Source of the DNA: a gamma proteobacterium symbiont of Ctena orbiculata
Lineage (GTDB): Bacteria; Pseudomonadota; Gammaproteobacteria; Chromatiales; Chromatiaceae
Direction: 5' to 3'
Length of the DNA stretch: 64,000 nt
Assembly (NCBI GenBank): GCA_003058495.1
Contig: QBVC01000011.1
Span: 1 to 64,000, forward strand
Part shown: piece after piece, positions 55,958-64,000 of the stretch
Position numbering within the stretch: position 1 is the stretch's first letter
Layout of the letters: every line of letters starts with the position of its first letter
Made by a program: the position numbers and the translations under genes
Notes under the pieces: generated by a model
The model's input: the letters and a program-made list of their open reading frames with translations, nothing else
What the model was told of the DNA's origin: nothing
The model's database searches: none

Positions 55958-57733
55958 CTAGACCACTTCCCGGACAGCACTATCAGCCTTGGCTTTCCTG
56001 TAGAGGCGCCTCCGCAACAGCAGTAGAAGTGTGCCGATGATCAATAGCGACAGAGGATCTGTGCCTCCGCCACCGCCTGATGAATCACTGTCGTCACTAC
56101 TCTCCGTCGATTCGCCGATCACGGTATCTTCAGTGTCGTTATCATTGGCCGAGACTGTATCCATCTGATCCGTGGACACACTGGCGGTGTTGGTGATGGT
56201 GCCCTCGCCGGCTGGAGCCGTAACCTCGATTGTGGCATTGGCCTCAGCCGAGACCGCCAGGCTAGCCAGGGTGCAGGTCACTGTTCCGCCACTCTCGCTG
56301 CAACTGCCTCCAGGGGTGTTCACCGAGCTGTCGACATAGCCGACCCCCGTGGGGAGGTTGTCCGTTATCACCAGGTTCTGTGCGTCTGCCGGGCCCAGGT
56401 TGGTAACGGCCAAGGTATAGGTTAGGGTAGCCGAGGGTGCGATCGGGTCCATGTCGTCCTGCTTTACCAACGATAGATCGGCGCGGGTATCGAAGACGGT
56501 GACACCCTGGCCATTTTCCAGACCTGCGTAGATGTGACGTCCATCCGGTGACAGGGCCATTTTGTCGATGCCGTCCAATTCAGCGCCATTCTGGCCATCC
56601 ACCTCCCAACCGACCCAGCTGAGGGCGCCGGTCTGGTCGTTTCGCCGGAAGAGATTGATGGCATCGGCGATATAGGCCCCGACATAGAGAAACCTCTGTT
56701 CATTGTCAGGGCTCAGGGCCAATGCGGTAGGCCACCAGAGGGTGTCCCAGTCGGTAGAACTCGAGTGCTGCGTGGTGTTGGTGGTGTTGTTCAGATAAGT
56801 GAGGGTGCCGTCTCCGGTGTCCCGCTGGAAAGTGACCACATTGTACTGATCATCGGCCGTGGAAATGATATCGTTGGCGATCAAGCCTGTCAGGTAGAGG
56901 AATCGGCCATCGGCCGTTACGATCGGCTCTTCGGCGTTTTTCAGGCCGGGCAGACCGTTAACATCGTCGATGCTGAGGTCGACGAGCGTCTGCAGCGCGG
57001 TCAAGCCTCCGCTGCCGGTGTTGCGTGAGAAGCTATAGAGATACCCACCGATTGAGGTCGCGTAGAGCGAGCTTCCATCCGGGCTGACATAGACCTCATT
57101 CAGATTGTGCAGGTTGTCAGTATTGACATCGCTCTCCACGGTCGCCACCCAATTCAGGACACCGTTGCCCGCGCGCTGAAAAATACCGATGCTGCCCCAG
57201 CCGCCGATATCGGCCATATAGAGAAAAAGACCGTCCGGGCTTATCGCCATCGATCCGCTGGGATTCGTCAGTGCGGTGAAATCGGTGCCGGAGACCACCC
57301 GCCCGCCATAGGTAAGCCGGCCAGTGGTACTGCTCCGGTTGAACCAGATGATGGCGTGCTCGGTAGGAGTGCCGGTCATGCCAACGGTATAGAGTTGGCT
57401 GCCGTCCGGGCTGATGGCGAGGCCCGCCAGATTACTCATTGTGGTGACGCCGTCAAGGGTGTCGACCGATTCCACCAGATCCAATGCGCCGCTATCCGGA
57501 TCGCGGGAATAGACGTTTATCTTGTAGCTGCCCACACTCTCCAGTTCCATGCCGTAGACAAAGCCGCCGTCGGGACTGATGGCGATATCGTGGTTGCCGC
57601 CCACTGTTGATTCATATTCGACAAATCCCAATACTGAGGCGCCGGCAGGAAGCGAAAGAAGCATAAACGCGACTGTCATGATCGCCCTGAGGGGCTTTGG
57701 AATCTGAATCGGGGGGATAGTAAGATAGGGCAT
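55958..57733 (-). CDS. Surface protein: beta-propeller, DUF11 domain and CTERM-type tail
   Basis: A 591-residue exported protein. After the signal peptide (AFMLLSLPAGA) come many repeats of the form SPDGxxxY (AISPDGGFVYGME, SPDGSQLYTVGM, SPDGRHIYAGLENG) in a seven-bladed-type propeller, then one DUF11 repeat (LTYTLAVTNLGPADAQNLVI), a Ser/Asp/Gly-rich linker (SDDSDSSGGGGG), a hydrophobic helix and an Arg cluster (LLLLLRRRLYRK). The tail resembles GlyGly-CTERM/rhombosortase or related sorting signals, not the VPxPA type. Start at 57733 has GGAGAG upstream. Confidence 0.85.
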   Translation of the reverse strand: MPYLTIPPIQIPKPLRAIMTVAFMLLSLPAGASVLGFVEYESTVGGNHDIAISPDGGFVYGMELESVGSYKINVYSRDPDSGALDLVESVDTLDGVTTMSNLAGLAISPDGSQLYTVGMTGTPTEHAIIWFNRSSTTGRLTYGGRVVSGTDFTALTNPSGSMAISPDGLFLYMADIGGWGSIGIFQRAGNGVLNWVATVESDVNTDNLHNLNEVYVSPDGSSLYATSIGGYLYSFSRNTGSGGLTALQTLVDLSIDDVNGLPGLKNAEEPIVTADGRFLYLTGLIANDIISTADDQYNVVTFQRDTGDGTLTYLNNTTNTTQHSSSTDWDTLWWPTALALSPDNEQRFLYVGAYIADAINLFRRNDQTGALSWVGWEVDGQNGAELDGIDKMALSPDGRHIYAGLENGQGVTVFDTRADLSLVKQDDMDPIAPSATLTYTLAVTNLGPADAQNLVITDNLPTGVGYVDSSVNTPGGSCSESGGTVTCTLASLAVSAEANATIEVTAPAGEGTITNTASVSTDQMDTVSANDNDTEDTVIGESTESSDDSDSSGGGGGTDPLSLLIIGTLLLLLRRRLYRKAKADSAVREVV

Positions 57734-57923
57734 ACTGCTCTCCATGCTTTACAACAAATTGCGCGAGGTTAATGAATTCCCCTAGGTTCTACCAGTTATT
57801 TCCGGGCGGCTTTCAAGAAGTGAGACCTAGGCAACATTCAGATTGTCGGCACACCCGAAGCTGGCAAGACTTTGCGTGGATAATCAGCCGCCTGTTAAGG
57901 GCTGCACTCCGCGGCGAGGTGAC

Positions 57924-58634
57924 ATGACTTCGGTCAAGGCAGTGATCAGGATCGATCGCTTCATCAGCAATGCTACCGCACTGAGCCGATCCCAGGTTCA
58001 GCGGGTGATTCGCGCCGGAAGGGTCAGGATTGACGGGGTTCAGATCAAAAAGGCGTCCACTCCTGTCAGCCTCGATGCCGAAGTATACCTCGACGAGTCG
58101 ATGGTGGCGCCGCCCATGCCTCGCTATTTCATGCTAAACAAACCAATTGGCGTGGTCAGTGCCAGCCATGATCCCAGCCACAGGACAGTGCTGGATCTCA
58201 TCGATGTCCCAAGGCGGGATGCGCTGCATATCGCCGGACGGCTCGACATCGATACCTCGGGCCTGGTGCTGGTCACCGACGACGGCCAGTGGTCGCACCG
58301 AATCACCGCGCCGTCCAAGCGGTGCCGCAAGTGCTATCGGGTCGCCCTCGCCGAGCCCCTGGGGGACCAGCAGGCCACAAGGCTGGACGCCGGTCTGCTG
58401 CTCAGGGGCGAAAGCAAACCCACAAGGCCCGCGGTGATTGAAAGGCTATCGGAATCTGAGCTGCGCCTGACCGTCACCGAAGGCAGATATCACCAGGTGA
58501 AGCGCATGTTCGCGGCACTCGGTAACCACGTGGTGGCGCTGCATAGAGAGTCGATCGGTGAGCTGCACCTCGATCACTCCCTCGAACCGGGCGCCTATCG
58601 ACCGCTGCTGCCGCAAGAGATCGCACTATTTTGA
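57924..58634 (+). CDS. rsuA: Pseudouridine synthase, RsuA/RluB family
   Basis: A 236-residue enzyme. An S4-like RNA-binding domain (about 5-60: IRIDRFISNATALSRSQVQR) precedes the RsuA catalytic domain with YFMLNKPIGVVSA and the active-site block HIAGRLDIDTSGLVLVTDD, whose Asp attacks uridine; KCYRVAL and GRYHQVKRMFAALGNHV follow. RsuA makes pseudouridine 516 in 16S rRNA; the length and spacing fit RsuA better than the 23S enzymes. ATG at 57924 follows GAGGTGAC; the ORF extends upstream without support. Confidence 0.88.
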   Translation: MTSVKAVIRIDRFISNATALSRSQVQRVIRAGRVRIDGVQIKKASTPVSLDAEVYLDESMVAPPMPRYFMLNKPIGVVSASHDPSHRTVLDLIDVPRRDALHIAGRLDIDTSGLVLVTDDGQWSHRITAPSKRCRKCYRVALAEPLGDQQATRLDAGLLLRGESKPTRPAVIERLSESELRLTVTEGRYHQVKRMFAALGNHVVALHRESIGELHLDHSLEPGAYRPLLPQEIALF

Positions 58635-58639
58635 AAAGA

Positions 58640-58800
58640 TTTGAGTTTTTAGTGTTGAGTCTTGAGTTACCTAGACAACACTTGGCTCTGCTTGACTGCC
58701 TGTCGCGTTTCCCCCCGCAAAAAGCAATGGGGTGTCAAAATCAATAGATTCGTGAGCGAAGCGAACCCCTCAACTCAAAACTAAAAACTCATAACTCAAC
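58640..58800. repeat. Inverted-repeat element B (about 160 bp) behind rsuA
   Basis: Left GAGTTTTTAGTGTTGAGT (58643-58660) pairs at 17 of 18 positions with ACTCAAAACTAAAAACTC (58773-58790). The inside carries TCAAAATCAATAGATTCGTG and GAGCGAAGCGAACCCC, matching the right side of element A (GGGGGATCAAAATGGATTGTG). It begins 6 bp after the rsuA stop. The rest of the gap up to 59095 shows no gene. Confidence 0.75.
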
Positions 58801-59095
58801 GGGGCCCGCTGATTTGGTGGCGGTGTCAATTGGGCAAAAGATGAAACGCCTGATATTCAGGTCGGTGTCGATTTGTCCTAAAGTTTTTGCATAGGTTGGC
58901 CGACCCTGTATGTAATCTATCTGCTTTTGGGTAGACCTGTGTGTGCGCAGAGAATATGAGCCGGCACTTCCAAGCGCTCGACCTGCCCGCATACCACAGA
59001 TGCTGCAAGGAACGGATGGCCTGGCGCTGTGAACGATCGGCAGTTGACTGATCGATCATCATTTTTCAGTCGGGGTTAATTCAAGAGGTATTGCA

Positions 59096-61231
59096 GTGCG
59101 GGTGAAGGGGTCGACAGAACCACCTCAAGCGGGGGATTTTTCCCAGCATGATCTGGTGAATCTGCAGGAAGTGATCGAGGCTTGTGACGTCGGCCTCTGC
59201 CTGCTGAATGCGAAACGGCAGCTAGTGGCCTGGAATCGGCATCTCGCGGACACCACCGGGAAGACGGATCAAGAGGCGCTGTTACGCCCCCTTGAGGAGC
59301 TGATTCCGCAGCTGGCCGGACCACGCTTCACGAAAATGGTGACCACCGCGGTTCACGCAAACCAGGCCGACGGGGCACTGCAGACCTACTTCTCCCTGGA
59401 CAACGCCCGCCACCTCTTCAATATCGACGAGAATCGGTTTATCCGGGTAAGTGTCAAGCCGCTGGCGATGCATCCGGGTTACTGCCTGGTGCAGGTCTGC
59501 GAAATCGATGACAAGCTGGCGAAACAGGAGCAGCTGAAGGCCATCGGCATGGCGGACCAGCGGACCCGGGCGATGCTCTCTTCGGTGGATGATGCGGTCA
59601 TCCTGCTCGATGCCGCAGGCAGGGTTGAGTTTGCCAACCTGGCCGCCGAAGGCATGACCGGCTACCAGGGCCGGCTGATGGTGGGACGTCGATTGACGGA
59701 GGTCTATCGGGTCTTCGATGAGTCAGGCTCGGAAAAGAATCCACTCACCCTGGATATGATCAAGCAGGGCGAAGGCAGGCAGTTGGTGCTGAAGCACAGG
59801 GAAGGACCGAGTCTGCCGATCCAGCAGTCGATCACCCGGCTGAAGAATGAGACGGGGGAGCTGGAGGGGCTGGTGCTGGTGTTCAAGGACACAAGCCAAT
59901 CGCGCAAGCTGGCTGCGCAGCTGAGTTGGCAGTCAAGCCATGATCCGGTTACCCGGCTCTACAATCGAACCGAGTTCGATCGTCAACTGACGAGACTGCT
60001 GGAACAGACAGCGATCGAGGGCGGCGAACACTGCCTGCTCTATCTCGATGTGGATCGTTTCAAGATCGTCAACGACAACTGCGGCCATGCCGCCGGCGAT
60101 GAGTTGCTGCGACAGCTGGCCAGCTTGATCAAACGCTCCATCCGCAACAGCGACCTGCTCGCCAGGCTGGGTGGGGACGAATTCGGCATTCTGCTCTCCC
60201 AATGCACCACGCAGGCTGCCGAACGCATCGCGGATAGCATACGCCACTCGGTCCAGGGTTTTCGTTTTGTGTTCGGGGAGAAGAGTTTCTCCCAGAGCAT
60301 CAGCATCGGCATGGTACCCATCGACAAGCAGAGCAAGGACCTGGAGCAGGTGCTGAGCCATGCCGACTCGGCCTGTTTCTCCGCCAAGGATGAGGGCAGG
60401 AACAAGGTTCACATCTACGATCCCATCGGCAGTCCCGCCGCCAAGCGGCACGGCGAGGCGAAATGGGTAACCCATATACGCAGCGCCCTGGAGCAAGACC
60501 GTTTTACCCTCTTCGTGCAGCCGATCAAGTCGATCAACAGCAGCGGAGCCTCGGAGCACGTGGAGGTGTTGATCCGTATGCTGGACGACTCGGGAGAGCT
60601 GATTCTGCCCGGTGCCTTCATCCCGGCGGCGGAGCGCTTTGACCTGATGCCGAGTATCGATCGCTGGGTGATCGATCGCCTGATCCGCTATATCGCCGCC
60701 AACAGGGATGACTCCCTTGCCGCCGGGCGACGCTACTTTGTCAATCTGTCGGGCCATTCCCTGTGCGACGAAGAGGTGCTGGAGGTGATTCTGGAGAGGA
60801 TTCGCCATGATGAGATTCCCAAGGGGATGCTCTGCTTCGAGGTCACGGAGACAGCGGCGATCTCCAACCTCACATCGGCGGAGCACTTCATGCGAACCCT
60901 GCAGCGTTTCGGCTGCGAGTTCGCCCTCGACGATTTCGGCAGCGGTCTCTCATCCTTTGGCTATCTCAAGCACCTGCCCGTGGAGTATCTGAAGATCGAC
61001 GGCGCATTCGTCAAGGAGATGCTCGACAATGCGATCGATGATTCGATGGTGGACGCGATCAACCGGATCGGTCACATCATGGGCCTGGAGACCATTGCGG
61101 AGTTCGTGGAGAACGACAGGGTGCTGCATCGCCTGCAGGACATAGGCATCGATTACGTTCAGGGATTCGGCATCTGCCGGCCTTTTCCCATCGAGCAGCT
61201 GTTCGCGTCGGAACCTGACCGCTGCCGGTAG
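59096..61231 (+). CDS. PAS-GGDEF-EAL dual-domain c-di-GMP protein
   Basis: A 711-residue cytoplasmic protein. Two PAS-like domains (about 15-130 and 155-285; GRVEFANLAAEGMTGYQGRL) lead to GGDEF (DPVTRLYNRTEFDRQL, LARLGGDEFGIL; I-site RNSD five residues before it) and an EAL domain. The EAL tripeptide reads EVL (HVEVLIRML), but the other catalytic residues are present: VNLSGHSL, FEVTETAAI, ALDDFGSGLSSFGYLK, KIDGAFV and TIAEFVEN. Both activities are possible. Start is GTG at 59096 behind AAGAGG. It ends 11 bp from the rapA stop. Confidence 0.9.
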   Translation: MRVKGSTEPPQAGDFSQHDLVNLQEVIEACDVGLCLLNAKRQLVAWNRHLADTTGKTDQEALLRPLEELIPQLAGPRFTKMVTTAVHANQADGALQTYFSLDNARHLFNIDENRFIRVSVKPLAMHPGYCLVQVCEIDDKLAKQEQLKAIGMADQRTRAMLSSVDDAVILLDAAGRVEFANLAAEGMTGYQGRLMVGRRLTEVYRVFDESGSEKNPLTLDMIKQGEGRQLVLKHREGPSLPIQQSITRLKNETGELEGLVLVFKDTSQSRKLAAQLSWQSSHDPVTRLYNRTEFDRQLTRLLEQTAIEGGEHCLLYLDVDRFKIVNDNCGHAAGDELLRQLASLIKRSIRNSDLLARLGGDEFGILLSQCTTQAAERIADSIRHSVQGFRFVFGEKSFSQSISIGMVPIDKQSKDLEQVLSHADSACFSAKDEGRNKVHIYDPIGSPAAKRHGEAKWVTHIRSALEQDRFTLFVQPIKSINSSGASEHVEVLIRMLDDSGELILPGAFIPAAERFDLMPSIDRWVIDRLIRYIAANRDDSLAAGRRYFVNLSGHSLCDEEVLEVILERIRHDEIPKGMLCFEVTETAAISNLTSAEHFMRTLQRFGCEFALDDFGSGLSSFGYLKHLPVEYLKIDGAFVKEMLDNAIDDSMVDAINRIGHIMGLETIAEFVENDRVLHRLQDIGIDYVQGFGICRPFPIEQLFASEPDRCR

Positions 61232-61242
61232 CCGGTTTCGCG

Positions 61243-64000
61243 CTATAGGGAGATCACCAGGCGCACCGCATCGAGGCGCACCCGCGCGGCCTGCAGATGT
61301 CTATGCAGCTCAAGGCCCTGTTCCTGCATCAGTTGGATCTCCTCCTCGCGAATGCCTGGATTGTGTTTTTTCAGCGCCATCATGCGCTGTATCTCCTCCG
61401 TGTAGTGCGCCATCATGGTGTTGAGGGCGCTGTCCATAATCGGCTCCACGCTGCTCTGCGCCGCGGCTTCCGCCTGCCGGTTCACTTCTCGTATCTGTTC
61501 TTTGTAGCTGCTGATGACAGGCAGGATCGCCTGCGTCTCCAGGCCCTGGGCGTTCGCCAGCAGGTCATCACAGCTGATCAGCCGATCCCATCTCTTGCCA
61601 TTGGCGTCGAGCAGGATGCGGATCGGGGTCGGTGGCAAAAAACGGGCGACGTTCAGCTTGCGCGGGGCCAGGCATTCGACCACGAACAGCGACTCGAGCA
61701 GGAGCTGGCCCGGCTTGAGATCCGGGTGCTTGATCGCTATCGCGGCGCTGTTGCCGGTCTGCTGTCCGATCACCTGCTCCATGGCGCCGCACACCAGCGG
61801 ATGCTCCCAGGTCAGCAGCTGGCGCTCCTCATGGGCCAGGGCGTCGGCGCGGCTGAAGGTCGCGGTCATGCCTTCCGCCGGCAGGCCGGGCAGGGGGCCG
61901 GCGATGACCTGCTCCCCAGGGCGCAGCACGAGTCCCGCCTCCCCCAGCTCCTCGGTGTCGATGTTGTAACTGTCGAACAGTTGACCGAGGTAGTGCCGCA
62001 GTTGATGGGATCGGTCCTGTTGACGCAGCTGGTCGATCAGCCAGCCGGCAGTGGGCTCGCGGCATGCGCCCAGTTCCAGCAGATGATCCCGCCCCTGCAG
62101 CAGGCGTTCCTGGGTTGTCGCTCGCAACCGGCGCGTCTGTTCCAGCAGCGGCTCGAGGCCACTCTCCGCGGCCGCGGACTCCAGTGTCTCCCAGAGTATC
62201 GGGCTGAGCTGATTGAACAGTTCATGGGCGCCCGGCACCGGGTGGCTGAAGGCGTCGAGACCGTCCCTGTACCAATGCAGCAGGATCGATTGCGGGCTCG
62301 GGTCCAGATAGGGGACATGAATCTGCACCCGCTCTTTCTGGCCGATCCGGTCGAGCCGGCCGATACGCTGCTCCAGCAGATCCGGGTCGATCGGAAGGTC
62401 GAAGAGGATCAGGTGGTGGGCGAACTGAAAATTACGCCCCTCGCTGCCTATCTCGGAACAGATCAGCAGCCTCGCCCCCTCCGGGTCGGCGAACCAGGCG
62501 GCCGCTCGATCACGCTCGATGATGCTCATGCGCTCGTGAAACAGGGCGGCGCCGATGCCGGTCTGCATCCTGACCGCCTCCTGCAGCTCGATGGCGGTCT
62601 GCGCATGGGCGCAGATCAACAGGTATTTCCTGGCGACATCCTCGCGCAGGCGCTCGATTACCCATCCGACCCTGGGATCCTCGAGCCACCAGGCGGGAAG
62701 GCCGAGATTGGCATAGCCTCGTTCGGGTGTCAGGCAGAGCTCCGGCGGGAGATCGGTCGGGCTCCCATGGCCCACCTCGTAGCATCCAGGCAGCGCCAGC
62801 GGGTAGCTGTGGAGTTCCCGTTCGGGGAACCCGCTGACACCGGCACGGGTGTTTCGGAACAGTACCCGACCGGTGCCGTGTCGATCCAGGAGCCTGGTGA
62901 TAAGCCGCTCCCTGGCCTCGTTTCGCTCTGCTTCGTCGGCGTCACTCGCTTCGAGGAGGGTCTGCAGCGGCTGCTGCTCCCCCTCGTCGAGGATCTCCCG
63001 CAAGCTTGCCGCGGCCGCTTCCGTGAGTCTGTTATGCCGCAGCAGGTGCTCCACCGCATCCGCCACGGGCTGGTAGTGGCGCTCCTCCTCGATAAACGCC
63101 TGCAGGTCATAGTAGCGGTCGGGATCGAGCAGTCGCAGGCGGGCAAAGTGCCCGGCCTGGCCCAGCTGCTCGGGAGTGGCCGTCAGCAGCAGCACCCCCG
63201 GGGTCTTCAAGGCCAGGGCCTCGACCAGCAGATACTCCGCGCTGGGATCCTCTGCGGACCAGGTCAGGTGGTGCGCCTCGTCCACGATCAGCATATCCCA
63301 GCCGCCCTCCAGCGCCTGGCTGAGGCGCTGCGCATTGTGGTGGAAGAGATCGAGGCTGCAGAGCACCAGCTGTTCGGCATGAAAGGGATTGTCTCCCTGT
63401 CCCGAGTCCTGAATCGCCTGACAGGTCTCCTCGTCGAAGATGCGGAACCTGAGATTGAAGCGCCGCAGCAGCTCGACCAGCCATTGATGGACCAGGGGAT
63501 CGGGTACCAGGATCAGGGCCCGGCTGGTGCGTCCGGTCATCAGCTGGTGATGCAGGATCAGGCAGGCCTCGATGGTCTTGCCGAGTCCCACCTCGTCGGC
63601 CAGAAGCACCCGGGGACTCGGCCGGTTGGCCACCTCGTGGGCGATGTAGAGCTGATGGGGGATGAGATCGATTCTGGGCCCACCCAGGCCGAGAACCGGG
63701 GATTTCAGCTGGCGACCCAACTGCATCAGGGTCTGGTAGCGCAGATTGAACCAGTGGGGGGGGTCGATCTGAGCGGCGAAGATGCGCTGATGGGGTTGAT
63801 CGATGCGCAGGGCGTCGCTGAGATCGGCCTCAGCCAGGCTCGCCTGCCTGCCCTCCCTGTCGTCGCCGTGATAGATCAGGCAGCCGTTCTCCTCGACCAC
63901 ACGGGTGACCAGCAGGGAGCTGCCGTCGCGGCCTTCGATGCTGTCGCCGACGTCAAAGACGACACGGCTCAGGGGCGCGCCCTGCTGGGCGTAGACCCTG
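61243..64000 (-). CDS. rapA: RNA polymerase-associated helicase RapA (partial, 5' end outside)
   Basis: The reading frame stays open to the right window edge, so the protein (at least 918 residues here) is cut at the N-terminus; full-length RapA is about 950-970. Visible at the edge: RVYAQQGAPLSRVVFDVGDS, from the N-terminal Tudor-like part. The helicase core has LLADEVGLGKTIEACLILHH (Walker A), LIVDEAHHLTW (DEAH), EIGSEGRNFQFAHHLILFDL and QRIGRLDRIGQ (motif VI). It recycles RNA polymerase. It faces the c-di-GMP gene tail to tail. Confidence 0.95.
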   Translation of the reverse strand, partial: RVYAQQGAPLSRVVFDVGDSIEGRDGSSLLVTRVVEENGCLIYHGDDREGRQASLAEADLSDALRIDQPHQRIFAAQIDPPHWFNLRYQTLMQLGRQLKSPVLGLGGPRIDLIPHQLYIAHEVANRPSPRVLLADEVGLGKTIEACLILHHQLMTGRTSRALILVPDPLVHQWLVELLRRFNLRFRIFDEETCQAIQDSGQGDNPFHAEQLVLCSLDLFHHNAQRLSQALEGGWDMLIVDEAHHLTWSAEDPSAEYLLVEALALKTPGVLLLTATPEQLGQAGHFARLRLLDPDRYYDLQAFIEEERHYQPVADAVEHLLRHNRLTEAAAASLREILDEGEQQPLQTLLEASDADEAERNEARERLITRLLDRHGTGRVLFRNTRAGVSGFPERELHSYPLALPGCYEVGHGSPTDLPPELCLTPERGYANLGLPAWWLEDPRVGWVIERLREDVARKYLLICAHAQTAIELQEAVRMQTGIGAALFHERMSIIERDRAAAWFADPEGARLLICSEIGSEGRNFQFAHHLILFDLPIDPDLLEQRIGRLDRIGQKERVQIHVPYLDPSPQSILLHWYRDGLDAFSHPVPGAHELFNQLSPILWETLESAAAESGLEPLLEQTRRLRATTQERLLQGRDHLLELGACREPTAGWLIDQLRQQDRSHQLRHYLGQLFDSYNIDTEELGEAGLVLRPGEQVIAGPLPGLPAEGMTATFSRADALAHEERQLLTWEHPLVCGAMEQVIGQQTGNSAAIAIKHPDLKPGQLLLESLFVVECLAPRKLNVARFLPPTPIRILLDANGKRWDRLISCDDLLANAQGLETQAILPVISSYKEQIREVNRQAEAAAQSSVEPIMDSALNTMMAHYTEEIQRMMALKKHNPGIREEEIQLMQEQGLELHRHLQAARVRLDAVRLVISL

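Overview
The window looks like the chromosome of a free-living or symbiotic gammaproteobacterium. Pointers are the BaeSR-type two-component pair, RapA, AcnB, RsuA, a TPP-riboswitch-controlled thiC, an orphan type VI secretion effector locus, and a surface protein with a VPxPA-type CTERM tail. The mix (PEP-CTERM protein, ergothioneine genes, periplasmic molybdenum hydroxylase, many c-di-GMP proteins) resembles sulfur-oxidising Chromatiales/Sedimenticola-like lineages. That placement is inference; no rRNA or marker phylogeny is available here.

Layout. 0-9 kb: membrane proteins, TetR and LysR regulators, acnB bracketed by two 77-bp palindromic repeats, and an HD-GYP protein. 9-17 kb: a possible structured RNA, small secreted proteins, a TetR/sterol-desaturase pair with visible operators, and a rhodanese/MarR/MarR/NmrA/SDR cluster with a shared palindromic operator. 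17-24 kb: a CTERM-anchored surface protein behind a candidate sigma-54 promoter, a DUF1566 lipoprotein-like protein, baeSR with a 220-bp tandem duplication of the baeR 3' end, and a diguanylate cyclase.

24-33 kb (minus strand): a compact seven-gene orphan T6SS operon running vgrG, DUF6484, DUF2169 adaptor, a thiolase-fold protein without its catalytic residues, a PAAR-like (DUF4150)/GHH nuclease toxin, a beta-propeller protein and a HEAT-repeat protein. No structural tss genes are present, so this is a vgrG-effector island served by a T6SS elsewhere. The last two genes are candidates for immunity.

33-44 kb: an iorAB-like molybdenum hydroxylase with its maturation factors xdhC and mocA. Between these lies a TauE/SafE permease and a small fossil integron: an integron integrase pseudogene (internal deletion, frameshift, lost 3' end), an attI-like core, and five or six AT-rich cassettes separated by recognisable attC sites (TPR membrane protein, VOC protein, SnoaL-like protein, DUF4279, bicupin DUF4437, tiny membrane protein). 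This is the most notable mobile feature.

44-64 kb: an alkyltransferase-like repair protein, a Rieske/GltB-type FMN fusion, egtBD for ergothioneine, a run of small membrane and enzyme genes, an isochorismatase-fold protein with Asn at the catalytic Asp position, a Pcm-like methyltransferase, TPP riboswitch plus thiC, a beta-propeller/DUF11 surface protein, rsuA, a PAS-GGDEF-EAL protein, and rapA, whose 5' end lies beyond the window. Two related inverted-repeat elements sit directly behind thiC and rsuA.
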